From assembly GCA_020347565.1 (NCBI GenBank), contig CP070732.1, forward strand, positions 170,516 to 234,515: a DNA stretch of 64,000 nt. Reading direction: 5' to 3'. The stretch is from Methanobacteriota archaeon. Its GTDB lineage: Archaea; Thermoplasmatota; Thermoplasmata; UBA10834. Positions 9,201 to 18,700 of the stretch are shown in pieces. Numbering within the stretch: the stretch's first letter is position 1; each line of letters opens with the position of its first letter. The position numbers and the translations under genes are program-made. The notes under the pieces are model-generated. The model saw only the letters and a list, made by a program, of their open reading frames with translations. It searched no databases and was not told where the DNA came from.

Positions 9201-10150
9201 GGGATTGCGTTTATGGCGATGTCGTATATGCCCAGCTCCTGCGTGACCTGTTTCGTTATTGGGACAGACTCGCTACTGACGATGGCTTCCCATGCTGGCA
9301 TCTGTGCTCCGGAGACGTCGACGACATCCAACGCTCCGCTATTGATGCCGAACACGAGTCCATCCACGTTGGTGAATATCTGGAACTGAATTCCCTCGTA
9401 GTCGATGTCCCTCGCCTCGCCGTAGTCCGCCGTGCCGTGGAAGTTCGGCGCCTTCTTGAACCTGTGCCAGTCGTTCTTGGCCCCATCCTCGTAGTAGAAC
9501 GCGCCGCTTCCGATGAGGTCCTCCGGGTTCATGTGGCCAATGACGGCCCCGCCGGTGAAAGTCTCCCACTGGAATTTCGGGAGGATAGGGACCCACACGA
9601 GGTCGTCGATGAGAGTCGCTTTCGGGTACTCCGTGTCTATCTGTACCTGGTACTCGTTGATGACGTATGTCCCTGTTATATTGTAGACATAGTATTCCCA
9701 ACCGTGGCCTGAGACGGTCCGCATGAGGTCGATGGTGAACTTAACATCTTCTGCCGTAAGCTTGTGGGACGTATCTTCGTCGTCCACTGCGTTTCTGAAG
9801 TAGGCGTTCTCAGTGATGTTTATGTAAGTACTCATGTTCCCAGACGGCCATTCGACCTGGTAGTAGCCGGTCGCGAGATGGTTGTGGATCTCGTCCCAGT
9901 CCTCGTCATACTGGAACAGCGTACTGAATATCAGGTTGTACGCAACCCAGTCGGACACGAACTCGACAGTCATCGGATTCCAGTTCATGAACTCCCCGAT
10001 CCACCCCACCTTTACGTAGCCGCCGGTCTGGGCGGACGCGTTCTCCACAATCGGGTCATTTGATATCATCAATGGTATTGCGCCGACGACGAATGCGACG
10101 GTCAGCAGTACCGCAACCAATCTCGTAGCTCCTGTGGAAACAAGTGTCAT
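6230..10150 (-). CDS. giant membrane-anchored peptide-binding protein with PKD repeats
   Basis: The product (1306 residues) starts at ATG 10150, which has GGAGG 8 bases upstream; the longer frame at 10195 lacks this. Residues 1-40 are a signal peptide. About 45-600 is a family 5 (Dpp/Opp-type) solute-binding domain: typical N-terminal YVKVGWIGEFMNWNP, HKLTAEDVKFTIDLM, a central SGAFYYEDG. About 640-1225 holds six PKD-like β domains with WDWGDG, DFGDDS, DWGDDS and DFGDGS cores. A transmembrane helix is at about 1238-1261, followed by KRKGRGR and an acidic/proline-rich tail. Many N-x-S/T sites suggest surface glycosylation. It probably captures peptides at the cell surface for the two permeases downstream. 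The PKD stalk fused to the receptor is unusual. Confidence 0.88.
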   Translation of the reverse strand: MTLVSTGATRLVAVLLTVAFVVGAIPLMISNDPIVENASAQTGGYVKVGWIGEFMNWNPMTVEFVSDWVAYNLIFSTLFQYDEDWDEIHNHLATGYYQVEWPSGNMSTYINITENAYFRNAVDDEDTSHKLTAEDVKFTIDLMRTVSGHGWEYYVYNITGTYVINEYQVQIDTEYPKATLIDDLVWVPILPKFQWETFTGGAVIGHMNPEDLIGSGAFYYEDGAKNDWHRFKKAPNFHGTADYGEARDIDYEGIQFQIFTNVDGLVFGINSGALDVVDVSGAQMPAWEAIVSSESVPITKQVTQELGIYDIAINAIPLELRQKIGYAESGNHILLDRTVRKAIGMTLNKDLLETLYFHNMADQADTVLNPGFWHANLSNPLPFDPAAAMDMLIAAGYEDTDGDDYLEVTEDSLAYTDYGAALGAELEFRLDVPDSDPAYTTIGQAWVSWAAQAGIKFDFNSYPAGPFTNDIWYQCEYDLWVWSWYWGPEPLSNLACWLTNQVREGGYNCVGPICQGGLNEPDGWWWEDYDNAVARCGFDDTFDEALRTNDINARKVLVDELQEAIYETYTEFPPLHPAGLYAFTTMRYDGWGNWEEHVARTIISDMLWIWYDLEPVEANSFPVFDTSLSSGYDREVDVPITFEIEVSDLEGDEITVNWTAGDGGIDEFESMTVSGDTTQPSWVEWTYTYETVGTYNLTVGLSDPYHEYENIQTAVVNVLPEPNLGPTLEGLTVSPLRAYVDDETTWSIWASDHEQGPDGEGLLFTWDWGDGTYTTQLHQPVANDTMEQDEQTHTWDAIGEYDVSVWVWDGASDQNDPTHNVSVHKTYSVYENMPPTAPMATNISGLEGQPIACEAVASDPDPDSLRFTWDWGDGSFNVTNHDMSSKIGEEATSTVEHEWTAAGTYPVVIYVDDGEGHNVSTTVYAIILAAGEEAPPGSISIKQSPNPATVDLPVMLTVGASDPNEDALTVTIDFGDDSDLGVNNTAGATSDMQYAEFSHIYDEEGVYTVTVYIDDGSHNVSASKNLTVAVNKPPEILLASAYSFYYNESKTVRPVSASDPDGDPLTVWYDWGDDSSMTMGDPEDGYASSHAYNATGNFELTAWADDGKRNNESAVAAVTVYEANMRPQLVEVTRSDPAGDSYVPGEVIYFNVTVSDKEGDYLTIMLDFGDGSTPETFEFDSDPLVNRTVEFSYAYEEGRESAYSVTASVMDDQDHSDMTPISQTILITVEEEDEGGGIDVLLLLIIPLIVLVLLVTAFVLMKRKGRGREPSIAGDMEGMTPSEMAEEAGSEAEIPAPPEEEPPQPG

Positions 10151-10236
10151 GTCTTTTCCCTCCGACTCATCCTGCTGATTGTGTAGCCTGGGCATGGCGT
10201 CATGCTCTAATCAACGAAATCGCATTGGAGATGCGC

Positions 10237-10248
10237 TATATAAATAAT
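10237..10248 (-). promoter_or_regulatory. TATA box of the peptide transporter operon
   Basis: Read on the minus strand this is ATTATTTATATA, a strong archaeal TATA element. It would start transcription near 10212, leaving a leader of about 60 bases before the GGAGG and ATG of the binding protein. Confidence 0.6.
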
Positions 10249-10383
10249 CCGTAGGTCGAACGGGTAACATCAGGCAGTCCAGCTTCACGCTGTATGATGA
10301 CTTTGATCTCGCTCCAGATGTCCAGCAGAATCGGCCGCTCCGTCTCGCGGCTCATCTGACTCTTTTCGGAATATAGTTCCGCC

Positions 10384-10405
10384 GTGATTGATACGTGATT
10401 GATAC
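10384..10405. repeat. tandem 11-bp direct repeat between oligopeptidase and transporter
   Basis: GTGATTGATAC occurs twice head to tail, then continues with GTATATCG. It lies just after the oligopeptidase stop and about 140 bp upstream of the transporter TATA box. It could be a regulator site or part of a 3' end. Two copies are too few to decide. Confidence 0.45.
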
Positions 10406-10424
10406 GTATATCGTAGCCCCGGGT

Positions 10425-12491
10425 TCATGAATGCGCCCCACATCTCACATCTTCAGCAATGAAGGCCAGCTTGAGTGCCTCCTCCTTCATGGAGTCGTAC
10501 CTCGCGTGGGAACCATGATGCCCCTCCGACATCTTTGTCCTGAGCATGATCGTGTTTTCCTCTGCGCCGATGTCCCTTATCCGTGCCACCCATTTGATGG
10601 GCTCCCAGAACGGTACCCTTGGATCGTTCATCCCTGAAGTGACGAACAACTTCGGGTATCTGACCGGTCGGACGTTCTCATAGGGCGAGTACGACTTGCA
10701 GTACTCGTACACTTCTGGTTCGTGCAAATCGCCGTACTCCTCATACTCCCCGATGACGAGCGGTATGGATTCGTCGAGCATGGTGTGTATGACATCGACG
10801 AAGGGCACCTCTGCGAGTACGACTCGGAACAGGTCCGGCCTCATCGTGGTAGCGGCCGCGACCAACAGCCCTCCCGCACTGCCTCCTCTCGCAGCCAGCA
10901 GCTCCTTGGATGTGTATCCCTCCCTTATCAGATACTCCGCGCTGTCGATGAAGTCCGAGAAGCAGTTCTTCTTGTTGAGCATCCGACCGCTGTCGTACCA
11001 ATGCTGTCCGTATTCCCCGCCTCCGCGGATGCCCGCCACTGCGTAGACGAAGCCCCTCTCCAGCAGGCTCAGGATCATCGGGTCGAGCGATGGCGATGAT
11101 GTCTCGAAGTCTCCGGCCGCCCCATAGGCGTACAAGAGCAGAGGGTTCCTGCTATCCTTCTTCAGCCCCTTCCGATGCATGATGTTCATGGGGATTATCG
11201 TGCCGTCCGAGACAGGGACATGAACCCTCTCCGCGTGGTAGTCGGAGGGGTCGTAGCCGCGGACCTCCTCCTCCTTGACGAGCTTGAGCTCGCGACCGGC
11301 CATATCGTATTCGTAGGTCCTTCTCGGCGTCATCATGGACGTGTACGCGAAGCGGAAGCTGGTCGAATCCAGGTCAGGGTTCTCAAGCGGCCATACCCCC
11401 CGAAGTGTTTCGGGCAGCTCGACGATGTGCGACTTTCCCGTGGCGAGGTCGATGACTCTGATGGAGCTGATGGCGTTCTCCCGCTCGAAGACCACAAGAT
11501 GGTCCGAGAACACATCGACCCACGGGAACGGGTCGCTGACGTTCACGATTCTCGAATCGCTATGCGGAAGTATCTCCTGCCAGTTCTCCTGTGATGGCGC
11601 CGCAACAGGCGCCCGTACTATCTTGAAGTTCGGCGCTCCGTCATTGGTGACAATTGTGAAGTCTCCGCCTCCGTGCAGGACATAGTATCTCACGCCTTTC
11701 CTCCTCGGCAGGACGGGACGGAACACCCCCGCGTCGTCGCCGGCCCTCAGGAAGTTCACCTCTCCAGTGGTGAGCGTCTGCACCGTGACAAACAGGTACT
11801 CCCTTGACTTGCTCTTTGAGAGGGACATATACTCGCATCCTAGGTCTGGTTCTTCGTAAACGACCGAGTCCTCCCCCGTCTTCGTGCCAACGAAGTGACG
11901 CATTACCCTGCTTGGCCTCTGCATGTGGTCGTATACTATGTAGTATATCGTCCTTCCGTCCAGGCCCCACTCGAATCCTCCTGTTCCGGTCACTTGATCG
12001 TCGATGATTTCATGCGAGCCCAGATCGACGACCTTCACATCGAAGTGCTCGGAACCGTCCATATCTACAGAGAACGCGACCTTCGCGTGGTCCGGGCTGG
12101 GCTTGACTGAGTCGATGTGGAAGAAGTCGCGCCCCTCCGAGAGGGCGTTCTGGTCGATGATGACCTCTTCTGGCGCGCCTCCCGAGAGCCGCCTGCGGCA
12201 GTACAGCGGATACTGCTTCCCCTTCTCCGTCCTGTGATAGTACTCGAAGTCGTCTATTCTGACGGGAGTGTCGGTGTCGTCTTCGGGCGTTCTGGCAACG
12301 AGCTCGGCGTAGATTTCTCCCTGAAGGTACTCCAGCCCCTTGGCCATCTCGTCGGCGTAGTCGTTCTCGGCCCGGATGTATCTGATTGTCTCCGGGTCCT
12401 CGCGGTCCCTGAGCCAGTGGTACTCATCGACGAGCATGTCTCCGTGGGTGATGACTTCCCTCGGTTTCTTCTGTGCGCGCGGAGGTTTCAT
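10425..12491 (-). CDS. ptrB: oligopeptidase B-like serine peptidase (S9A)
   Basis: The product (688 residues) has the usual length for oligopeptidase B: an N-terminal region and seven-bladed β-propeller up to about residue 410, then an α/β-hydrolase domain. The triad is visible: S538 in GGSAGG, D623 in SGMNDPRVP, and H658 in SEGHHGSH. The family cleaves short peptides, oligopeptidase B after basic residues. No signal peptide is present, so it is cytosolic. It would process peptides imported by the transporter encoded immediately downstream on the same strand. The ATG has GAGG about 10 bases upstream. Confidence 0.88.
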   Translation of the reverse strand: MKPPRAQKKPREVITHGDMLVDEYHWLRDREDPETIRYIRAENDYADEMAKGLEYLQGEIYAELVARTPEDDTDTPVRIDDFEYYHRTEKGKQYPLYCRRRLSGGAPEEVIIDQNALSEGRDFFHIDSVKPSPDHAKVAFSVDMDGSEHFDVKVVDLGSHEIIDDQVTGTGGFEWGLDGRTIYYIVYDHMQRPSRVMRHFVGTKTGEDSVVYEEPDLGCEYMSLSKSKSREYLFVTVQTLTTGEVNFLRAGDDAGVFRPVLPRRKGVRYYVLHGGGDFTIVTNDGAPNFKIVRAPVAAPSQENWQEILPHSDSRIVNVSDPFPWVDVFSDHLVVFERENAISSIRVIDLATGKSHIVELPETLRGVWPLENPDLDSTSFRFAYTSMMTPRRTYEYDMAGRELKLVKEEEVRGYDPSDYHAERVHVPVSDGTIIPMNIMHRKGLKKDSRNPLLLYAYGAAGDFETSSPSLDPMILSLLERGFVYAVAGIRGGGEYGQHWYDSGRMLNKKNCFSDFIDSAEYLIREGYTSKELLAARGGSAGGLLVAAATTMRPDLFRVVLAEVPFVDVIHTMLDESIPLVIGEYEEYGDLHEPEVYEYCKSYSPYENVRPVRYPKLFVTSGMNDPRVPFWEPIKWVARIRDIGAEENTIMLRTKMSEGHHGSHARYDSMKEEALKLAFIAEDVRCGAHS

Positions 12492-12653
12492 GGTGTTCGT
12501 CCTCTCTCACATATGACCGACGATATCGCGGTAGGAAATAAAGCAATCGCCCCTGGACCCTGCATATCCGCACGTTGATGCAGCGTTGTTTGGATAGTCC
12601 TGTCGAGAAGTCTCTTGTCCGCCCCTATGGCCTTTTCTATAGAAGAAGAAACG

Positions 12654-12726
12654 TGCGGCCGCCGGGATTTGAACCCGAGTTCTGAGCTTGGCAAGCTCAA
12701 GTGATAACCAGCTACACTACAGCCGC
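12654..12726 (-). tRNA. tRNA-Gly(GCC)
   Basis: The minus strand folds into a complete cloverleaf of 73 nt. The acceptor stem is GCGGCTG paired with CGGCCGC, the D stem is GTG/CAC, and the anticodon stem is TGAGC/GCTCA around loop TTGCCAA (anticodon GCC at 12692-12690). The variable loop has four bases. The T arm is TCGGG-TTCAAAT-CCCGG and the discriminator is A. CCA is not encoded and there is no intron. A pyrimidine-rich run (TTTCTTCTTCTATAG) follows and may terminate the transcript. Confidence 0.95.
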
Positions 12727-12752
12727 TTCACACGAGGTTCAACATCAGATGT

Positions 12753-12763
12753 CCATTTATACC
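12753..12763 (-). promoter_or_regulatory. TATA box of the tRNA-Gly gene
   Basis: The minus strand reads GGTATAAATGG, about 27 bases before the mature 5' end of the tRNA, the distance expected for an archaeal promoter. It overlaps the last codons of folC, so the tRNA probably has its own promoter. Confidence 0.6.
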
Positions 12764-14112
12764 TTACGTGTCTCGGGCTCTCGTACCCGAGTGCGAGGAA
12801 TGTCTCCTTCCCCTTCAAGCCACTTGATGGCTTCGCCCGCAAGGTAGAACGATCCGATGACGCAGACCCCTCTGCCAGCCTGGCCCTCGAGCGCTGTCCG
12901 GATCGCATCAGTGGGGCTGGGAATCATGTCGGTGGCGCCTTTGTACTCCTCAGCTGCAATCGCGCCGAGGTCTGAGATGCGTGTTGAGCGGTCTGAGTCG
13001 ACTTCCGTTACGACTATGCGGGCAGCCGTTGGCGCCAACGCCCTTACGATGCCTCTCGCATCCTTGTCGTTCATGCACGCCACAACATATGTCATTGGCG
13101 CTAGACAGAGGCTATCCAGAATGTAGGTCGACGCAGCCACGCCTTCCGGATTGTGGCTGCCGTCGATCACTATCAAGGGGTCAACAGACCATATGTCCAG
13201 ACGTGCCGGCCAATCAACCGCTTCCAACCCCCTTCTGATCGATACTCCTGAGATGTCGATCCCTCGGCCCTCGAGCTCCTCGCACACGGCGATGGCAATC
13301 GCCGCGTTCTCAGCCTGATGAGCTCCGATGAGCGGGACGCGCAGGCCCTGGATTCGACGCAAGCCCTCGTAGTCGAGAGTCGTCCCCGTGCTGTCATAGT
13401 GAACGCCCGTCGTCGTGAAGTCTCTGTCGATCTGCTTCAGCGGAGACGACTTGGCGGCGCAAGTCCTGCTGATGACCGCCCGAGCTTCTGGATTCTTATC
13501 CCCGACGATCACGGGAACACCGGGCTTGATTATGCCGGCCTTCTCTCGCGCGATCTCCTTGACCGCTCTGCCGAGGTATGCCGTATGCTCACGTCCTATG
13601 CGCGTTATCGCCGTGACGTCTGGGGAGATGACGTTGGTGGCGTCAAGACGACCGCCCATCCCCACCTCAACCACGGCGATGTCGATGCCCGCCTCGCTGA
13701 AGTGCTTGAACGCCAGCCCCGTCGTGAACTCGAAGAATGTCAGCTGTCTCTCTTCGCTCTCACTCGCCATGAACTCCATCTCGGATCGCAGCGCTTTCCC
13801 CAGGCGAACCACATCGTCCTCATGTATCATCTCGCCGTCCACCCTGACGCGCTCCCTGAAATCGACCAGGTGCGGTGATGTGTACAGCCCAGTTCTCAGC
13901 CCCTCCTCCGAAAGGATGGACGCGATGAACGCACATACGGAGCCTTTCCCGTTCGTGCCTGTGACGTGCACAGACCTGAAGTCCCTGTGCGGATTTCCGA
14001 TCCTGGAAAGGAACTCCCGCATATTGTCGAGGCCAAGCTTGATGCCGAACCGCTCGAGGTCGAACATCCACTGCACTAGATCCGTGTATAGCACGACCCA
14101 GCACACACTCAA
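12757..14112 (-). CDS. folC: folylpolyglutamate/dihydrofolate synthase-family ligase (FolC)
   Basis: The product (up to 451 residues) is a Mur-ligase-type enzyme. The N-terminus LVQWMFDLERFGIKLGLDN and the P-loop VTGTNGKGSVCAF are FolC hallmarks, followed by GLYTSPHLVDFRERV, a central EVGMGGRLDATN and the C-terminal DGSHNPEG loop. It adds glutamate to a folate or pterin cofactor; which one this archaeon uses cannot be told. The start is uncertain: TTG 14112 and GTG at 14106 or 14094 all precede the conserved region, and none has a strong ribosome site. tRNA-Gly follows 30 bases downstream. Confidence 0.85.
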   Translation of the reverse strand: MSVCWVVLYTDLVQWMFDLERFGIKLGLDNMREFLSRIGNPHRDFRSVHVTGTNGKGSVCAFIASILSEEGLRTGLYTSPHLVDFRERVRVDGEMIHEDDVVRLGKALRSEMEFMASESEERQLTFFEFTTGLAFKHFSEAGIDIAVVEVGMGGRLDATNVISPDVTAITRIGREHTAYLGRAVKEIAREKAGIIKPGVPVIVGDKNPEARAVISRTCAAKSSPLKQIDRDFTTTGVHYDSTGTTLDYEGLRRIQGLRVPLIGAHQAENAAIAIAVCEELEGRGIDISGVSIRRGLEAVDWPARLDIWSVDPLIVIDGSHNPEGVAASTYILDSLCLAPMTYVVACMNDKDARGIVRALAPTAARIVVTEVDSDRSTRISDLGAIAAEEYKGATDMIPSPTDAIRTALEGQAGRGVCVIGSFYLAGEAIKWLEGEGDIPRTRVREPETRKV

Positions 14113-14136
14113 GCGGCTATTAGAGACTTGCGAACT

Positions 14137-14901
14137 TCACGGGGGGCGCGGTCTCCTGATCCGCTCGTCAGGCGCCCTGCCATCTCGCTTGGCCAGGCGC
14201 TTCATTTCCTTCATGACGCCTGAACTGTATTGAGCTGCCTTCTTCGGCCTGTCGTGCCCCTGCAATCCGATTTCCTCGGCCAGACGCCTGAGAGCGAGCT
14301 TCCTGCCTGCGGGGCCGATCTTGTCCTCCAAGGACAGGGAGCCCGCAGCGCGAATCACCCTCTGGTCGGCGTATGGCGAGCGGAGCCATTTGTGATTGTT
14401 TTCAGCATATGTTTTGAGCGAATCGTATTCCGATAGCGCTTTTTCGAGGTCAATCCTCATCCGGTCTTCAGGAGCGGGGTGGGAAGCATATCTGGCGTAG
14501 CCGGCGAAGAGCTCATCGGCTATGGCGCCTGACAGTATGACAGTCTCTCTGGCCGAGTCGATGACCGCGAGCAGCGGCACGGTGTAGGAGATCCGGACTG
14601 CATCCGAACGGCCGATGAGGCCCGCGGCCGTTGCGGTCAGCCCTCTGACGTCGTCAGGTGAGAGCACCATCATCTCAGTGCTGAGGCCCTGCTCGTTCGC
14701 GTATCTCTCTGCGCTGCGGTGATCGTGCGACCCCTCCGTGCAGGCGGTGTAGCAACTGACCTCTGCGGTCCTTGAAGCGAGAGCTGCGACGATCGAGCTG
14801 TCCAGCCCTCCCGAGTAGGCGATGGCGACCCGCTCGCACCCTCCAATGGCGTCAGCGACCGCCGTCCCCAAGGCTTTCAGCAGCTGCTCTGTCGGCGACA
14901 T
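14137..14901 (-). CDS. asparagine synthetase-like PP-loop protein without glutaminase domain
   Basis: The product (254 residues) matches only the C-terminal synthetase part of AsnB. The ATP PP-loop SGGLDSS is at about residues 30-36. A second conserved segment, LSGAIADELFAGYARY, corresponds to the SGxGxDExFxGY motif, and WLRSPYADQRVI matches the pyrophosphatase-like fold. The N-terminal Ntn glutaminase domain (start Cys2) is absent, so it may use free ammonia or a separate amidotransferase, or amidate or adenylate something other than aspartate. It ends 24 bases before the folC start on the same strand and could be in its operon. Confidence 0.75.
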   Translation of the reverse strand: MSPTEQLLKALGTAVADAIGGCERVAIAYSGGLDSSIVAALASRTAEVSCYTACTEGSHDHRSAERYANEQGLSTEMMVLSPDDVRGLTATAAGLIGRSDAVRISYTVPLLAVIDSARETVILSGAIADELFAGYARYASHPAPEDRMRIDLEKALSEYDSLKTYAENNHKWLRSPYADQRVIRAAGSLSLEDKIGPAGRKLALRRLAEEIGLQGHDRPKKAAQYSSGVMKEMKRLAKRDGRAPDERIRRPRPP

Positions 14902-15092
14902 GAGGAGCAGATGGTTGGACCGAATAGAAAAAGCGTTGCACCCACGCCATATCGTAAGTGGTCGCCCCAGTATGACGCGTGGCGTGACGACAAGATGAGA
15001 GTCTGCCAGACAACGGCCAAAGGCTTAAGAACGGCATAGCGCATTAACCTGGTGACAGAGCTCCGACATGTCCAGGGATGGAGGATTGCACG

Positions 15093-15629
15093 ATGAATGA
15101 AGATGACCTGATGAAAGTCAAAGTATGTTTCATTGGCGATGCCGGAGTCGGCAAGACCAGCCTGATCAAGAGGTTCGTATTGGATGTTTTCGACGACAGG
15201 TACATCGCCACCATTGGGACGAAGGTCACTAAGAAGATAGTCGAGGTGGACAGTGGCGGCGAGTCTGTCAAGGTGATGATGCTGATATGGGACATCATGG
15301 GGCAGAAGGGCTTCCGCGAGCTCCTGCGTGAGGCGTACTTTTTCGGAGCCCATGGTGCGATTGCCGTCTGCGACCTTACCAACAAGGAGACGCTAGAGGA
15401 GCTCAGGTCTTGGATAAAGGCGTTGACCGACGTCGCCGGCGACGTGCCGCTCGTGTTCGCCGGAAACAAGGCGGACCTAGAGAACGAGAGTGTCGTCAAG
15501 GAGGCGGAGCTCCAGGAGCTTGCGGAGAAGTACGAGGCCGAGGCCTTCATGACGAGCGCCAAGACCGGCCAGAACGTCGAGAACATGTTCAGAGCGCTTG
15601 GCTCCGCCATGCATGCCAAGATGGGCTGA
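15093..15629 (+). CDS. Ras/Rab-like small GTPase
   Basis: The product (178 residues) contains the five G motifs in order: G1 GDAGVGKTS, a switch I threonine in YIATIGTK, G3 WDIMGQ (WDTAGQ in Rab proteins), G4 NKAD and G5 TSAKTG. It resembles eukaryotic Ras/Rab proteins more than bacterial Era or Obg. It has no lipidation cysteine at the C-terminus. The ATG at 15093 has GGAGG 8 bases upstream; an ATG at 15078 overlaps that site and is rejected. It lies 108 bp upstream of, and on the same strand as, a transmembrane protein with a roadblock-like cytoplasmic domain, a fold that regulates such GTPases. A box GGCTTAAGAAC at about 15018 may be its promoter. Confidence 0.9.
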   Translation: MNEDDLMKVKVCFIGDAGVGKTSLIKRFVLDVFDDRYIATIGTKVTKKIVEVDSGGESVKVMMLIWDIMGQKGFRELLREAYFFGAHGAIAVCDLTNKETLEELRSWIKALTDVAGDVPLVFAGNKADLENESVVKEAELQELAEKYEAEAFMTSAKTGQNVENMFRALGSAMHAKMG

Positions 15630-15678
15630 GCACTTATAGCCAGCACCCGTTCGCAATATTGATAACGAGCTGAATATG

Positions 15679-15686
15679 CTTATAAC
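15679..15686 (+). promoter_or_regulatory. TATA box of the surface receptor gene
   Basis: CTTATAAC lies 59 bases before the ATG at 15738. Transcription would begin near 15708, with AAGGAG 10 bases upstream of the start codon. The receptor may therefore be transcribed separately from the GTPase as well as by read-through. Confidence 0.5.
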
Positions 15687-15737
15687 CCCAGCGCGGGCTA
15701 TTAACACCGCTGATGCGACAGCAAAGGAGCTGAGCAC

Positions 15738-18700
15738 ATGACAGAGGGGCGGAAGGCGGTGTCAAGGAAGTCCGCTCGCAAAGGCGCGAGACTACCAGCC
15801 TCGGTCATGGTGTTTCTGCTGGTCTCGTCAATGATGATCGTAGTGGAGATGCCGGCCGCCGAAGTCTCAGCCGAATCGGTTCCGTCCCACGAACGCCTGT
15901 TCCGCATGCACGTCGGAGAGATCGGCGGAGCGTCGGACTACGACTGGCTCAACTCCTCCGAGCCGAACGAGAATCCGACGTTGGATTACGACGGCGACAC
16001 GTTCCTGGGAATCACGATCAGAAAGAGTCTCCCATCAAACAGGTGGCAGCACTTCTGGGTTCTCTACCCAGAGCTGACATCGGATGTGCAGATCCTCGGT
16101 AACATATCCACGCACGTGTGGGCGGCGTCCAGAGACAACGAATCGACTTCCATGATCACAGTGGAGTTCTCCGATATGAACCCAGCCGACTGGGACGATC
16201 CAGATGCATGGGTGTTGATAGGAAGCACGACAGTGCCTTTAGCTGGCCCTGTGTATTCGTCGTTCAAGCCCTACGATATCGTGGTCACCGGCGTCGACTA
16301 CGTCCTGCCCGCGGGCCATCAGTTCGTACTGACGATCATGCAGGAGGGAGCACCGGCCACCAACGACGGCCTTCTTGTTCTTTACGATGACGACTATTTC
16401 GACTCCTATGTGCTCTTCGACACTCCCGACTTCGTATCGGTCGATGAGCTGACCTTCACAGACACCCTCGGAACCGTGCGGACGACGTTCTCCGATTCCG
16501 AGGATATCGTAATCACTGCGAACGTCTCGAATCCGTACGGCGTCTACGAGATCATGGGCTCCGAGGTCCAGATCGCCTACTCTGGGAACAGCACCGTGGT
16601 ACTCGCTTTCGCCCAGATGCAGCTCATCGAAGAGGACGCCTCTCCGAACCCCTCCTGGAGGGTATACGAGTACATCGTCAGCGGGCTGCCGGAGGCGGAA
16701 CTAACCGTGACCGTTCGGGCGTCGGACCCTCAGGGTTCGCCGTCCTGGCTGTCTGGGCAGATCGAAATAGTGACGGTTGACCACTTCGGGCTTGTGGTCC
16801 CGACGGTCGTGACGGTCCACGAGGAGTTCGGCATCACTGTCCGTGCTCTGAATGAGAGCGGAGGTGTCCAGACAGACTGGGTAGGCCCCGTTCAGCTCGA
16901 GGCGTATCTCACGGATAATTCGACGCCCGCAACCGGCGCGCTCGGTGTCGCCTCCTTGATGATCGACGTCGTCGACTCGGGCGAGAAGATGATATTCAAC
17001 CAGACCCTAGACTACTCCGAGGAGACTATCGTCATCAGAGCTTCATGCGGGCCTAATGTCGGTTGGAGCCTTCCGATCGAGGTCAGGAGCGGACCCGCAG
17101 TCACGGTGAACATCACTTCGGAGGACCCTCCGGAGGTTGCAGCTGGATGGTCGGTGGCGATGTCGGTCGTGGGCTTGGACGCGAACGGCTTCGTCAACTC
17201 GACGTGGGTCCCGAACTGGACCGTCACAGGGGACATCGGCACGCTGATCGCAGATGGCTTCACGGCGACGCTCGATGCAGTGTTTGTCGGTACGGGAACC
17301 GTGACATGCAGGAACGACGCGACGGGCGCTTGGGATAGCCTCGTGGTCACCGTGGACCCTGGCCTGCTGACCACGATAATCACGAACCCAGATGACAGCT
17401 TCATGATTCGGGAGGGGCAGACGACCTCCCTGTCCGCGACGGGCTACGACCTCTACGGGAACGAGGTGGACATAAGCAGTGCGATCTGGAGTACGAACAC
17501 ATCCGGAATGATATCCGGCGTCGGAGACACAGCGAGCTACACAGCAGGATTCATACCGGAAGTCGGGGTAGTGCAGGTATCCGTTGGCAGCGTGTTCGCC
17601 ACGCTCTGGGTCTGCGTCGACCCGCCGCTGCAGGGCCCTTGGCTCACCCCCATCCCTATGCAGACCAAGACCGAAGACAGCAACTGGACCTTCTCGCTCT
17701 CAACCTATTGGCATCACAATGAGGGCACTTCCGGGCTGAGATGGTTCGTCGAGGACGTCAACACTTCCCTGTACCTCGTCGTCCACGACCCCACCTCCGA
17801 GGCCATCATGAGGTTCCTGACGCAGCCGGACAAGTCCGGCACGGACCAGTTCAAGCTCTGGGTCCGAGACGAGAGCGGCTACTCAGACTACGAATACGTG
17901 ACTGTGTGGATAACGGCCGTGAACGACAGACCCATGTTCATCAACGAGCCTCCGACGGAGTTGTATGTGAAGTTCGAGACTCCATACTCGTTCGACTACT
18001 CGTATTACGTGAAGGATGTCGACACGCCGAAGACCGACCTCCGCATGGTATCTTCGCTACCCAGCAATGTGTACTTCGACTGGCTGATCGGGACGTTCTT
18101 GTTCCCCGAGCAGGACGGCCACGACAGCTACTTCGAGATAATGACGCTGACGGTGACGGATGCGCCCGAGGCGTCCAGCCCTAGCTCGGCTGACTCAGAC
18201 ACGCTCAACATCGTGGTGAGGGTGACCGACGACACCCCACCGTCCCTGAACCAGTCTCTTCCCGAGATAGTGATCGAGGAGGGGGACGAGAACGTCTTCG
18301 TATTCGACCTTGACGACTACTTCTTCGACCTTGACGACGACTATCTTGTCTACACTCGCGATTTCGACAACATCCTCATATCAATCGATGAGGAGACGCA
18401 CGAGGTCTACGTATCGGCGACCACGGAGTGGTCGGGGGTTACGGAAGGCACTTTCACGGCGATAGATCCGACCGGAGCGCTGAAGACCGACACGGTCCGT
18501 GTAACCGTGATAGCGGTCAACGACCCGCCCCAATTCAAGAGCCCAGGATCTGTCCACGTGAGATACAACCATACTTCGTACCTGGATGCGTCGATCTACA
18601 TATCGGACCCCGATCACGCTTTGGAGGAGTTGAGCGTCGGATTCAGCACACCATACGTGACCTATACCAATGGCCAGCTAGTCTTTCTGTTTCCGCCCAG

